Shown here piece by piece: positions 10,776 to 23,100 of a DNA stretch of 64,000 bases. How positions within the stretch are numbered: the first letter of the stretch is position 1; every line of letters begins with the position of its first letter. The position numbers and the translations under genes are program-made. The stretch comes from Eumeta japonica. Its lineage: Eukaryota; Arthropoda; Insecta; Lepidoptera; Psychidae. The notes under the pieces are model-generated. The model did no database searches. It was not told the DNA's origin and worked only from the letters and a program-made list of their open reading frames with translations. Location: positions 248,001 through 312,000 of the forward strand of contig BGZK01000297.1 of NCBI GenBank assembly GCA_005406025.1, given 5' to 3'.

Positions 10776-12289
10776 GTCGGCCCCCTCGATTCAATAATAA
10801 TAATAAAAAGATATTAGTAGGCTATGTCCTGTGGAGTGGGGTGATTAAATCCGACACGACACTACGTATGACAATACATTTGTCCTCGTGTTGTATACGT
10901 ACTGGTATTGTTTAATTACTACCAGTTCACTGGCTTCATCGCTTTATTATCTGAATAATAAGTGCCTAGTACTCGGCGAACTCTTTTTGTATGGAAATTG
11001 TTGACTGTTCTGGATGTAATTATTTGGCAACTTTAATTGACCGCTCATTCATTTAATTGCTGTATAAATTGTAAAAAAAAGAGTTATGTCAGTTACATAA
11101 ATTAAAATACGATTTCTAAAAAAAAGGTTTGACGGGATCACGGTAGGTACAGTAGTGACATTAGGTATGGTGGGCGCGGAGACAGTAGCAATATAAGTAG
11201 GAATAAAAAAAATGTTTTTTGTTAGTGGTTCATGTCGCGTTCGTCGCACGCTGCTCCGGGTTCATTGACAAAGTCGTGAAAAAAAACCTTTACGAGATCG
11301 AGCGGTTTTTCCGATGATCGATTCGCTGAAGATTCCAAGAAATTAACACACAAAACCGGGTTGCACTCTCACAAAAACCATTTTATAATAAGGTTTTTTA
11401 AATAGCATATTAATTTTTTGTTAGATTGCACGTTTTTCTAATGTTACACCAAATCTGTAGTCACAATGGAAGCGGGAGGCGCCGGTCACAATGGAGGTGG
11501 AAATTAAATGTGAGGGACAAAAAACTGGGCGCTAGGGTTGCGAAAAATTAAAAAAAATAAACCTCAGGGATGTCACAGTTCATCTATGTGCGGAAAAATA
11601 TTATAATTTTTATTATCATTCAACATATCTAATGCATGTCTGTAGTTTATATTTGGATTTATATTTTATTTGCCTTTTTCTACAACAAATATAATGTTTC
11701 ACTGCTAAAGGCTCTGGATCGTCATCGATTACGTATTAATATGCTGATAAAAGTGTGTTACTTGTCAACATTTTTTTGTTTATTGACAAATATTTAACCA
11801 TATATTGTTAAATACGAGTATAAAAAATATTGAAGAATAATATCAACAATAAATTCATTAATCTGTTAATACAAAGGCACTACAAATGATGGCATTCAAA
11901 TTAATTATAAATTTTGTCAGATAAAGAAATTATTTTTGGTATTATTTTTTGTTATTTTTATACTCATATTTTCCATAATTTTTTTGTTATCAATTAGTTT
12001 CTAACGTAATATTACATTATCTGGGTATATTTTGTAGGTGGGCTATATCTTCTTTAAAACTTTATTAATATCAATGATCGAGATACCAGTTTTAAAAGTA
12101 ACCTAGTCGCCAATGTAGAGGAATAAACAGTCAAATATTTTATTATCGATTTTATTGATAATAAAAACAAATTGTTTTTCTATTAACAGAATACCGTTTA
12201 ATTACTTTTCCAACGTATAACGTTCTATCTAGTCGTCAATAATACATTTTACATTCTTATATTTATTACCAAAAAATTTCATACGAGTA
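10776..12289. other. AT-rich intergenic DNA, no gene seen
   Basis: Simple A/T runs dominate. Nothing here supports a gene or an element with definable ends. Confidence 0.45.
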
Positions 12290-12900
12290 GATGAGTGAAG
12301 CGAATAAAATTTGTACGCCACTCGGTGTTCTCGCTCGTACGCCCGGCCCGGCGGCGCCGCCCTCCGCGTCACGTTCTTCGGCAATATATTTTTCTTATAT
12401 CGAGATGCTTCTACTTTATTCTCGTGAGGGAGTCTTGAAAATCTTAAAATGGATTCGCACGACTTCAAACATTAAATAAAATGAACTACACGCCTAACGT
12501 GTACACCGTATAATAATTATCTTTGTCCGCGCTGGCGACGATGACTGCGCGCGCACGCACCTGCTGCGTTTGACCGGTTCGTGGAATTAAGCTGTTGTTT
12601 TTATTTCACAAGAAATCTGGAAGCCGTGTCGGTTCTTAAATATTTCCAACGCGACCGCCGCGACAGTCTCGATGCGAAATAAACGCGTCCGGGATGCAGC
12701 CGAAGAATCCGTTAAGTCGGCAACGAGTAATGGAACTCCCCAGTGACGGCCGTTTGCAAATGGCGGCCGCCGGACAGGGATCTCATTAGCGAGCTAATGC
12801 AGTTGTGCCGGCTCCGCCCGGGCGCCGTCCGCCGGCCGCCACGCGTCGTGACCGCAGATAATTAATAGAATCACGATACGACGCCGACCCGCAATTCTCC
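12290..12900. promoter_or_regulatory. GC-rich islet, candidate regulatory element
   Basis: Base composition rises sharply over two blocks, about 12320-12380 and 12530-12860. The second contains a paired homeodomain-like site, CATTAGCGAGCTAATG, near 12784, and more TAAT cores nearby. No frame stays open across it, and no transposon motif was recognised. Such unique GC-rich islets in lepidopteran intergenic DNA are often conserved non-coding elements, but conservation was not tested. Confidence 0.25.
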
Positions 12901-14684
12901 AACTACCCTATTACATTTAACAATGTGGGGGCTTGTTTACATTTGTTTATGGTAATTGTTGATACGCATGGAACACTCCGGTCGGGAATTTGCATTTTTT
13001 TTCTCTTAAATTAATTTTAAAATTGTATTTCAGTTATAATTCAGTATGTGTGGTTTTAATAAAATATCGACCGTGATTTCAGAGAGGGTGTGTTCTTTTA
13101 ATATTAAACGGGAAGATCTTTAATGTACGAATAAAAGTTCACTGTTAGAGTTGTTGGCATTCGATCGCCATTGTTTACCATTTACAATCATAGACTTAAA
13201 AATAGGCGGGCAGATCACGACATGACGTCGGATTGAGCATGATTGAGTGGACGAGCGATGCCACGTAAAAGATATTTCGCCTAATTTTCTTGATAAATGA
13301 AAACTATAACATTAATTTCCTCTACAACGAGAACGACTCAATTTCGAATAGACGTCTGAAGTCGAGTTCGCGAAGAAGAAGGGAGTGTTTATTACAACTA
13401 TAGCTACAGGGATCTGGGAAGATTGATACGTAACAACAGTAATTAGACTTACTACACGTAAATACGTGTTATGGCTTGTACGCTTATAGAGAGCTGGCTT
13501 ATATTGAGGGGCGTTACACAAGTTTATCAATACTTCGTCCATGGTTACAACAATTTTATTTTCATAACTGTCTGAAAATACGTCTACGTTGTTCAATATT
13601 TACAATATATGAAAAACGAAAATATGGGAAAAATTTACAATATATGAAAAAAAATGGAGAAAAAGAAAAAGATTTGAAACATTATACAACTTTGTTTTTT
13701 CTTGTAATGGGAGAGAACGTAACTCATTCTGTTTCTCTGTAAACTATGTCATCGCTTTTGTCGTCGTCGGCGGCATCGAAGTAGTAGCCAACGCAACGCA
13801 AACAAACAATTTGTTAATTTACGTGCCACACAACAAAACAATAACATATAAGTGGCTTTATCTTGCACGGCTTGATCTAAAATTCATAAAACTAAATTCT
13901 CCTATTTGTTTCTGTTACTTTATATCGTATATTTTATGTGCTGTATGATTTTTATATGTGATTTAATATTATCATGTGATAATATTAAATTCGCCGATAG
14001 GGGGAGTACGCAAAATAGTACAAAACGATATTTTCAATAGATCAGATTTTATGGCCAAAAATAGGTGAAACCCCACCTTTAAATATTTACCGAAATCGAT
14101 AGGTAAGCATAGGCTATATAATAAAAACATTTAAATAACATAACCTCTGACACTAAACATATCAGGCGGTGCTCTTTTAGATTTCAAATTTGAAATAATT
14201 GGTTTTAAAGATTATTAGGATTTTACTTACATTGTAGTTTTGACATTTCTAAATTCTGTTGAACAGACGTCTTTGTTTGATGCCAGGAACTCCCCTAGCA
14301 TTAACAAATCAACTCTAGGCAAATTAGAGCAGTTTGCGTTGGTAAATCATTCTTCCATAACTTAATTTGTTATTGAGAATACAGAATTAAGCAATGAATC
14401 GATAGGAATCACGAAATACTATTTGAATTCGGGTTAAAGCAATTAATAAGTGTAGCGATCGTTGAGCTTCGTATGGAATTTATGTGATAGCGATAGTTTG
14501 TACATCGGCGTGACGTAATACAATTTGATTGGGTTCAACTGAGCATGGCGGACGTCTGTATTTTGTAGTTTTATTTTAATAAATATATTAATAATCTCGC
14601 CTTTTGGATGAAAATAAATCTTTAATTCAAAATATATTAAGTGTATTACAGTAGATAAACACATTATTTTAGTGATTCTTGCTC
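12901..14684. other. Intergenic, no gene seen
   Basis: AT-rich; the ORFs present (for example 13476-13742) are low-complexity and without recognisable domains. Holds the palindrome at 13961-13990. Confidence 0.4.
13961..13990. repeat. Perfect 14-bp inverted repeat, 2-base spacer
   Basis: ATTTAATATTATCA is followed by TG and then by its exact reverse complement ending at 13990. AT-rich, so chance or slippage origin is plausible. Confidence 0.8.
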
Positions 14685-15110
14685 ACTGTCATCATACCTA
14701 TTGTTTGCCTCTTGTTTTGGAAAAAGTTCGGGAAGAACGACCTCTCAGTATGATTCTCCTTCATGATGACAACGCTTCATGACATACCGCTGGACAGGCG
14801 ACTGATAATTGGGGATGTTAGGCATAGAAGTAATGGCTCGCCTGCATAGCAGCCTCGACCTCGCACCATCGGATTATTATTTATTTCCTAAAATAAAAGA
14901 TAAAGTTGGAGAAAATTGGTCCATGAATGCCGACGCAGTAGTGGCTCCATATGAAAAGGCCGTCAAAACGACCTCTAAGTTCGAGTGGAAAAAGTTTCTC
15001 TCAGTGGTTTCACCAAATGCAGCGACGAATTATCACAATGAACACTATTATAAAAAAACAACAATAATAAAAGTAACTTGCTGGTTTGCTCAGTTTTTTA
15101 TTTTCTAAGG
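14685..15110 (+). mobile_element. mariner-family transposase fragment (copy 2)
   Basis: Translating across two frames gives ILLHDDNAS-HTAGQAT (second catalytic Asp) near 14755, then SSLDLAPSDYYLFPKIKDK (third Asp) near 14848 and the C-terminal block NADAVVAPYEKAVKTTSKFEWKK near 14928. This is the C-terminal third of a DD34D transposase from a subfamily different from the copies at 1913 and 52969. The N-terminal two thirds and both termini are missing; stops interrupt the frame near 14780-14830. Confidence 0.8.
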
Positions 15111-16599
15111 ACTTTCAATGTAACCCATTTAGTTACTGTTCAACAAAGATATTTCCGAAAAGATCTCCTTCTCGGTGGTGTCACACAGGCGGGTACTAGA
15201 AGTAATCACTTAACAGAAAAAAGATACCAATTGATTACACTCGTGTTAACATATTTCTTGTGGTTCAGCGTATGTATTAACAAATGCTTAGGATTGCTTA
15301 CGTCTTTTATTCGATTCCCAATTGTTAAATATTATAGATTATATAGACTTTTTGGTGTATTGTTAAATTTGTTGATCCATAGGTATTTTGCCTTCGATCT
15401 ACGTCATTGATAGCTCTTATGGAGATGTTCTTTAGACAGGAAAGGTCTTACGTTTGAAACGACTTGATCGTTGTGCACTACGACTGTAAAAGAGGTCAAT
15501 ATCGAAACGATATAATTTTAATTCGGTGGAACCCACTATGTTCACAAGTGACAAGTATTGTTGTTGAAGTTTAACAAAACTTAACGACAAAATAAAAGAG
15601 AGATAGAAATTTATCTTGAGATCTAATACATGTTTCGCTGTCGCGCCACCTTTCGCCGGAACGCGACCGCAAAGACCTAAGTATTCCAAGATTTCAGGAT
15701 ATCCAGAATGCGGTGGACATAGGCAATCAATTCCGGCAAACGAGGGCTGGCCGCTGACATGGTTGTGGCGCGGGCGCGTCGCAAATCGCCGCGCGGGCGC
15801 CACAAACAACGCCCGCCGCGTAGCTCACTGTCTGTGGGGCCGGAGTGCTAATGGCGGCAGGTGCTTCCTTATTGATTGGGTTCAGTGCACAGAGACGAAA
15901 GCAAACCATAGACGAGTACTGTTTCATACACGATTTGGATACGACCTGAACAAAATGTGATTTTTACTAAAAAGTCAAAAAGATTACTGCGAGCTTAGTA
16001 GATGCATTTTATTAGAGTGACTTAAGACTGTTTTGTCTGTTAACTTTATTCCGACATTCGCAATCGTGAAAACGAGTCGAAAGAAAATTGTCACAAGCTG
16101 AATTGCTAAAAAAATGTCTGTATATTGTTGAAAATATTAAATACTGTGCATACAGGGTCTGAACAATTTTTCACATCGGTATTTAATAGCTTATAATTTG
16201 TCAAGTCTATCAATTCAAATTGATCAAATGACAGTTTCATCCGTATTCAACAACAAGAACTTACAAACAAAACTTACGCTCGTTAGCCCTCGTCAAAAGA
16301 CAAGTCGTGTCATCTATTTTTCGTTACGTCCACCTCTTGTCCTTAAATCTATTGAACTGTGTTGACGGAGATGTCTTAAACCAATTTACAATTTTTTATG
16401 CGATTTAACGTGAATGAAAAAAATTGTTGTATGGACGCTTTTTTTTATTAATAAGGCTTTAAAGTTTATAAGAAATAAATATCAAAGAATTTGTTTTGCT
16501 TTTTTTTTTAAATAATAATGCTTTTTTGTTGTTTGGAATTATAGGTAACATGGAATTATTAAAAAAATCGGATGAGCGCAAGACGAACTCGCACTTTGA
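15111..16599. other. Intergenic with a GC-rich islet
   Basis: About 15620-15880 is GC-rich and open in several overlapping frames on both strands, which reflects base composition and not a gene. The remainder is AT-rich with no recognisable feature. Confidence 0.4.
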
Positions 16600-16740
16600 G
16601 GGTATTTTAATAGTATAGTCGAGGGGCAAACGAGCAGGCGAGTCATTAGAGAGTAAACGGTCACCGGCGCCCATGGACATTCGAAAACCTAGAGGAACCA
16701 TTAGTGCGTCGACCTCTTAGGACTTAATAGGAAATCTAAT
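16600..16740 (+). mobile_element. Short lepidopteran repeat, family D
   Basis: AACGAGCAGGCGAGTC at 16628, GGTCACCGGCGCCCATGGACA at 16659 and CTAGAGGAACCATTAGTGCG at 16690 match the family head seen at 8228 (minus), 21775 and 48835. Short, non-coding. Confidence 0.65.
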
Positions 16741-17141
16741 GGACAGAGATCGGTTCCATGGAGGAGGAGTGTGCTACATTTTAAAAATTGTCCGCATGAA
16801 GGCAAATTACAATTAATGAGCTAGAAAGAAGTATAAAGTGTATTTGTTTTCTACAGAACAGAATTTTTGTTTTCCTATGATATACATCAGGTCTGTATGT
16901 ATAATTTCTGATTTTTTTTTTATTGGCAAATATGATTTTTAGAAATATTAATTTGGCTCTTCATATTTTATTTTAAATGTAATTCCTATGTAATTCCTAC
17001 ATCATGAATACAGGGGCGAAACAATTTTATAACTATAGTAAAATACGTAGACTTAGAAATAAAAACGATCTAAACATAAAGATTGAAACAGAATTCTATT
17101 TCATTCGTTCGTCTTTTTCCCGTAAAAAAATCTTTTGGTCT

Positions 17142-17536
17142 TTAGGTCCGAGCATAGACTATATAGTCTTTAAATATTGTATTGTGTGAGGTGTCAATTC
17201 GCGGAAATCCATAGTAGACGCTTGCCTGCAACATGCATTAACATGCAGTATGCAACCCACCGATGACCCTCGAATCTGTCTCTCCACTACGAATCTCTAT
17301 CCAAATGATCGAATATTGATTCCAGAGGATTGACAGATATCGAACACCTAAGCAAGTGTTATTTATTATTATAATTATCTTATTCCGCTAACTGTTAACG
17401 GTTATGGAATCAATATTCAATAATTTGGATAGAGATTCGTAGTGGAGAGGCAGATTCGAGGGTCAGCGGTGGGTTGCATACTGCATGTTAATGCATGTTG
17501 CAGACAAACGTGTATATAGTCTTTGCTCGGACCTAA
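17142..17536. mobile_element. Nested fold-back repeat (family A, copy 2)
   Basis: Inner hairpin: left arm about 17181-17350 and right arm about 17400-17510 are inverted copies (CCTCGAATCTG near 17269 against CAGATTCGAGG near 17452; CTCCACTACGAATCTCTATCCAAA against its complement). Outer pair: 24 bases at 17142-17165 (TTAGGTCCGAGCATAGACTA...) are inverted at 17513-17536 with one mismatch. The right arm lacks the terminal ~35 bases that the left arm has. No transposase. The outer repeat may be the true terminus of a second element or part of a stepwise palindrome. Confidence 0.75.
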
Positions 17537-17754
17537 TGACATACATCATATTCTGTTTTTAAAAAGAGTATTGTTACATCCGGTTTTTAATCACCTTAAC
17601 TGAACATAGTTACCCTCCCACAATCTTTTCATTCTAGATAGATGGCAGCTAACGACTGTCGTTACATATGTGCTGACAACGTCCGCGACAGACGGCTTAA
17701 AGTGATCTTCGAGACGCGGAACGAGTGCTTTGATTTGAAGTATCAATTTGTCGG

Positions 17755-17825
17755 TCAGTTCGGCCGTATGGATACGTGCGGGCGAGCAGGCAACAGTCTT
17801 TACTATTGAGTCACCATCGCTCGTA
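17755..17825 (-). mobile_element. tRNA-like SINE fragment
   Basis: On the minus strand GAGCGATGGTGACTCAATAGTAAAGAC matches the tRNA-like head of the SINE copy at 44655-44790 (GAGCGGTGGCAACTCAGTGGTCGAC). Only the A-box half is clear. Confidence 0.45.
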
Positions 17826-19013
17826 TTGTTTACGAAATTGATAATTGATTGAAATAACAAAGGTTATTTACTTTATAATATATGTACTGATTTGAAATAC
17901 AAAAATAGTCAAAACGTATCCAGGATGTTCTAATGCTTTTCGAAGGCCTGTGATTTCGACTTGAATATAATCTAATTACAGATTTGTATACTGAGTAAAA
18001 GCTATTAGTTTGCATCATTTTCCCCCTTAACATTATAGTTGGATCCCCAGACCATAGACAACTACGGACGCGGGGGCGGTCACTTGCCGTCTATCATTGA
18101 ACGAGGGTGCTTACGTGGACGATGGGAAGAAACGTATAACACGGGCCGGTGCGGGATCAACCCGGTTTACATACGAAATAATTTGTTGGAGTGAAACGCA
18201 AAACAAAACATTATTACCACTAGACGATAATGCGCCGAGTCCCTGGACTTTTGGGACGAAGCGTCAGCGGAAACGAATGAGCCCTAAACTGACTATAGTT
18301 CAAGCTATCCGGTCGCGTCACTACCTCTTAAAAATATAAATGTAACTATTAAAAAGTCTATGAAAATAATAAAAAAAAAAAATCATAAAACGACTACCGC
18401 GTTCATCAGTTAGTCAGACTAAGCGATTGTAAAGAGATAATACTAACGAGTCGATAATGAGCGATGGGCGGAGCGACGGGCGGCGCGGTGGGAAGCGGAA
18501 ACGAAATAAATGTAAACTATAACGTACGGGGCGAGGGCGGCCACCGCCCCACACTCCGGCCTCGGGATCGGTGAACCGATCATTTGTAATCATTTCTAGG
18601 GTTCTGTATGGAATTTTAACAATCCTTCGGGATTTAGAAAAGCTCAAGAACTACTAAAAGAAATTAGATTTAATGGGAGTAAAAAATGAATAAAACACGT
18701 ACTTATGTTTACTTATGTAGGTACGTGAGAAGTGATTCGTTAACGTAAATAATTGGTTGAAATTTATTTAAATTTATTATTATATTATGATTAAAATATG
18801 TAAATAATGATTAAAATTTTATTAAATTTGATAATTTTAATTACACTTAGTGTTTGGAGATAAAAATTTGAAATTTAGTGCTACATTTATTTAATGAACA
18901 TGAAATGAAAAACTATTAATTTTTGATTTTTAAAGTTATCGATTAATAAAATTGCTATACTATTTAATAGCTATTTATACATTAAACTACATTTTAACAC
19001 CTTAAATATATAA
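17826..19013. other. Intergenic with GC-rich islet
   Basis: About 18060-18340 and 18460-18570 are GC-rich with no transposon motif and no sustained coding frame; regulatory or exonic function is possible but untested. 18650-19013 is very AT-rich. Confidence 0.35.
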
Positions 19014-19893
19014 TAAGTCTTTTGCTTGCAACATGTGTTAACCTGCAGCATTCAACTCATCGCTGACGCTCGAATCTGTTCCTCCACTATGAATCGGCTA
19101 GTCCGCTAAACATTTACTGCCTTATTCAGAATCCTTATGTAAAACATCGTTCAACGGTAGTTTAACTAAACACTGTTTACTTCTTAAACAGCTGTTTAGG
19201 CATTAAGCAATTCAGAATGTCACTTAGACTGCAGTCTAACTAAAACAGTGTTTAAGCGTTATGATGGCAACATTCTGATCAAAAAATGTTTTAAAAATAT
19301 TTAGTATCTGGTATTCAAGTAATGAAAAGTATGTATTTATATAATTACATATATAAAATTTATATTTATTGAAACATTTGTGAAATTCCTTATTTTCAGA
19401 TAATTCTTCCATTATGAATGCCCTTCGAATTAATAATTCGCAATTTATAGAAATCAATCTTTATCTTGATGACAAAAACACGATAATCAAATGTCACTTT
19501 TGACAACCTACGTCAAATATACAGTAAAACAATCCTTAGACCACTGTTAAACAGCCTTTGCCTTAAACGAGTTTAGACGAGGTTTAACCAGTGTTTATAA
19601 ATTAAACAAGATTTATGAATAGATTTTTTTGTAAACTCGCGTTAAACTGTTGTCTAAGCACGTTTTAAAGTTAAACTAGCGACTCTGAATAAGACAGCTA
19701 GTGGACTGAGATAACTAAACACTTGCTTAGGCTTGGTAAACTCTCTAATCAATATTCACTTCGTTGGATGAGGGTTCATGGTGGAAGAACAGATTCGAGG
19801 GTTAGCGGCGGGTACGAGCGCGTGTTAACGCGTGCTACTGGCGAGCGCCTAATTAAAAATTTACGCGAATTAACACCCCACGCAATAGAATAT
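19014..19893. mobile_element. Fold-back repeat family A, copy 3, split by another MITE
   Basis: Left arm 19014-19105 (TTGCTTGCAACATGTG, GCTCGAATCTGTTCCTCCACTA) and right arm about 19710-19886 (AACAGATTCGAGGGTTAGCGG, ending AACACCCCACGCAATAG) are inverted relative to each other. The intervening ~580 bp is an unrelated inverted-repeat element. This copy keeps the full right terminus but lacks the left terminus. Confidence 0.7.
19119..19695. mobile_element. Nested inverted-repeat MITE
   Basis: Ends are CTTATTCAGAATC (19121-19133) and GACTCTGAATAAG (19681-19693), inverted with one mismatch. Both subterminal zones are packed with GTTTAA/TTAAAC half-sites. GCTAGT occurs just outside each side (19097-19102 and 19697-19702), a possible but imperfectly placed duplication. 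Internal ORFs are not transposase-like. Confidence 0.6.
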
Positions 19894-20358
19894 TTAAATA
19901 GAATAGTAAACTGTTTTTTTTTTGTTATTTGAATAGTAAATAAAATATGTCAAATATGTGCATATATATTAATATATAAACATCTTATTTGCTGATAACA
20001 TTAAAAATTCGTTAAGTGTGTGTATAGGTTGGTAATTGAATTATAAAAATAGGTTAAAAAAGGAAATCCTCTGTTCGCAGAGCAACACAAGTTTATTTAT
20101 TTGCTAACCTTTCACGATTCGAGACGAATAATCTTATAAAAAGGACATTTATTGTTTATTATTTCACATCCTAGACAAACTATTTTACCGACCTTTCTGT
20201 TATCCATAGGGAATATATGACAGTTCATTCGTACTGTTTCACCGACAGCACGAAATGCGAGTATATTCAAAATTAAAGAAATACTACAGTAATTTCTTTA
20301 CTTATATACACGTAACTATAAATTATAAAACTCGTTAGCACTAATTCTTACAATTGTT
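19894..20358. other. AT-rich intergenic DNA, no gene seen
   Basis: No coding, repeat or RNA feature recognised. Confidence 0.4.
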
Positions 20359-20460
20359 GGAAGAATTAAATAATAAGTATAATAATACTTATTATTTAAT
20401 TCTTCCATCACTCATGTTCAATATCAATTACTAATAAGTAATTGATATTGAACATGAGTG
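20359..20460. repeat. Two adjacent perfect hairpins with identical AATA loops
   Basis: Hairpin 1: a 22-bp stem, 20359-20380 with 20385-20406, loop AATA. Hairpin 2: a 24-bp stem, 20409-20432 with 20437-20460, loop AATA. Both stems have no mismatch and only two bases separate them. A third, slightly diverged half-arm (TTCAATATAAATTACT) follows from 20461. The stems are too perfect for old repeats, so the structure is recent or maintained. Confidence 0.9.
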
Positions 20461-21774
20461 TTCAATATAAATTACTACTATATATAATAAATCAACAAAT
20501 ATAATTTTCATTAGTATTCGAGTGGGTGCCATGCTCTCAGAAACATGTATACAAATAAAACACAAACATAAGTGAATACAGTTATTAAATCGAAAGAGAT
20601 ATAGAGCAATCAACTTCACACATTGATTTTGTTACAATGTGCATGCGCATCGAACAAATTCACTTAAATTATTATTTTTAGTTATAAGGAAGGCGGAAAG
20701 AACGTGGCGATACGTATGACGATGCTCTGATAGAAACTATATCCAAATGGATTTATGTTTTCAAAGACATCAATCGTGGAACGTTTCTGGGGACGATAAG
20801 GAAGCTGGCCCGAGGGCACTCGGAGTCTTGAACTTCCACCACAGCCTGACGGTGTCGAAGAGAGAAGTAGACGGAACCGAGTAACAGAGATTTTTCTATT
20901 ATAATTTCGTCCGTGTGAAAGTCGATGTCCGATCGACTTTCAATCTATGATGTTTCAACCACGACGTAATATAAGGAAATTGTCCCGCATACAGAATATC
21001 GGTTGATCCCTCACACGTTTCTTGACGTCTATGGGCTGCGAATAATTTTTAAATTCTTCAGAAGTGTGAGATTTAAAGTTTTGTGTGGCGCCATCCTGAA
21101 CAATCAGGCTGCAAAAATGGTATTTCTGTAAAATGCGCGTTGATGTCTTTTATATTGGCATGTTGTTTTTGTACAAGCGATGGTGAGTGCCAGTATATTT
21201 TGTGTATTTGTTTAGTGATAGGATTCTTTGTCTATTCGTAGTTTGATTTTTTTTATAAATTTTTTTGGAACTACGTTCTATAGTTTATAATATCACGAAG
21301 ATGGACATAACCCTTGAGCGATGTCTTTAGAATAAATTTTTGCAATAGAAAAATATTCGGTTTCATTTTACAAACACATATATCACGCGTGTATATATAC
21401 TACAGAAGTTAATATGTATGCCAATCGTAATTATAAATATCTATTTAATTTACTATATTGACATACATGAGTCTAATCTAGTCCGGAGAACTATGAAGTA
21501 GCTATAGAGACCGTGCGTCTAGATTATTGCGCTAAATGATGATTAAAATCTACGTTTCTCGTGTAAAAAACATTAGACTGTAACATGCGATTTTTGCTTA
21601 TATATTTTTATTGAAATAAATTTATAAAGTTTTTGCAATATCTTTATCAATAAACTCTTGTCTCACTTGATATACAAAGTCATCGGGTCGAGGGTGTATT
21701 TTATTATTTTTCGCTAAATAATGAGCTGAATGAGCTGTGGTGTTTCATGGAATTTTTTTAAATAGACTTTTTGA
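20461..21774. other. Intergenic, no gene seen
   Basis: Mixed composition; 20690-20990 is somewhat GC-richer but without a coding frame, recognised repeat or RNA gene. Confidence 0.4.
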
Positions 21775-22060
21775 GAGGCGAATGAGCATGCTGGCCTCCA
21801 GAGGGCAGGTGGTCATCGTCGTCCATGGACACTCACGACCGCAAAAGTATCTCCAATATTTTACTGGTCTCTCGGATAGGAATAGGATGTAAGGAGAATA
21901 GCAGACGAAAACGAGCATAGGGTGATGAAGGGGAAGTGGAGTGAGCCACGGGAATTCTCACTCACTGTTCGAAAGGCAACAGCGGAAACTGCTGTTTTAT
22001 GTTTATGTCTTGTAAGAGTCTGCGTATCTCACAGGTCGAACCGGACCATTTTCTACTGCA
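21775..22060 (+). mobile_element. Lepidopteran repeat, family D, longer copy
   Basis: The head (AGGTGGTCATCGTCGTCCATGG near 21806) is followed by AAGGGGAAGTGGAGTGAGCCACGG near 21928, TTCTCACTCACTG near 21955 and CAACAGCGGAAACTGCTG near 21977. The same blocks occur in the same order at 48835-49140. Non-coding. Confidence 0.65.
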
Positions 22061-22396
22061 AACAAATTGGCCGCAGCGTGGCTCCATCGCCGCAAGATAA
22101 ACGTATTATGGTAAACGATAAACGTGCAACGTAACCGGAAAGACATGTAACGTACAACTTTCCTGAATTTAACACTAGAATGCGCGAATTTCAGTAATAA
22201 TGCTAATTCTGTACTTCGCGCACGGCCCCCTATTCAATGTTCCCTTGTAAGCGTTTGTTTGAGTAATCAGAAAGAAGATACGCCAGTCAGGGAGCACGTT
22301 CGAGAGCCTGGTCCTCGTCGCAGGGAAATAGCGATCGCAGCGGCCGCGGTGGTGCGCAGTGGGCGCGGTGACCGCTCACAGGAAAGATCTTTAAAA
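22061..22396. other. Intergenic, GC-rich part, no gene seen
   Basis: About 22270-22390 is GC-rich (AGCGGCCGCGGTGG). No sustained coding frame or family match. Confidence 0.35.
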
Positions 22397-23100
22397 ACCG
22401 GCCAAGAGCGTGTCGGACCATGTTCAATGTAGGGTTCCGAACCTGTTACTGCAAAGAAATGCACTATAGATGAAAAAAACTACGTTGTTACACTTTTTTC
22501 CTATGTTTCCCGCACATATTAAGTACAAACACTTTAGTGGCCTACAACTAGAGAAACAAGTAGGCATGCCGATTATTACTCTTAAAATAGTGTAATCTAT
22601 AAAGTACCAGCAAAAGGGCATATCTTCATGGCACTTACGTCTTACGTCTTTTTGTTAAGAAACGCAGTTTTTCGTCAAAACTCAAAAACGATATATATGA
22701 TCATGTTCAAAAATTTTTATTTTAAAGTATTTATTATTACCTCTGTAAATTTTTCATATATTTTGGATATACAGTTTAAAAAATAAAGGATTGACACAAA
22801 ATTTATGCTACTTTCGGAGCGATTATTTTTAAAAATATGCACTTAATCAAAAAAATGCTTAAAAACATTAAAATGTTTTTAAAAGAATGGTCAAAATGTG
22901 CCAGATGTTGATGTTTGCTGAAAAAAAAATTTTTCAGCTTCTATTACATGTATGGAATGCCCACCCTAGAAATATTTATTTTTGTTATATCTAACTATCA
23001 ACCTAAGTAGCAACTTATACAAGATACCTACACTACAAATTTTATAAATACACTTCTTGTAATTATTGAGTAAAATGGCTGTGACATACAGACAGACGGT
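22397..23100 (+). mobile_element. Dispersed lepidopteran repeat, family B, near-complete copy
   Basis: It begins with AAACCGGCCAAGAGCGTGTCGG and AGGGTTCCGAAC, passes through GTAAGTGCCATGAAGATATGCCC in inverted orientation (near 22615-22650), ATGGAATGCCCACC (22953) and CAACTTATACAAG (23010), and ends at GACATACAGACAGACGG. The order matches the opposite-strand copy at 1152-1735. The expected final CGGAACCCT block is missing. Non-coding; class uncertain. Confidence 0.65.

Noticed and set aside
15432..15960. Overlapping ORFs of 114 and 125 codons on both strands
   Set aside because: GC-rich islet lowers stop frequency in all frames; the two strands are open at once and neither reads like a protein family.
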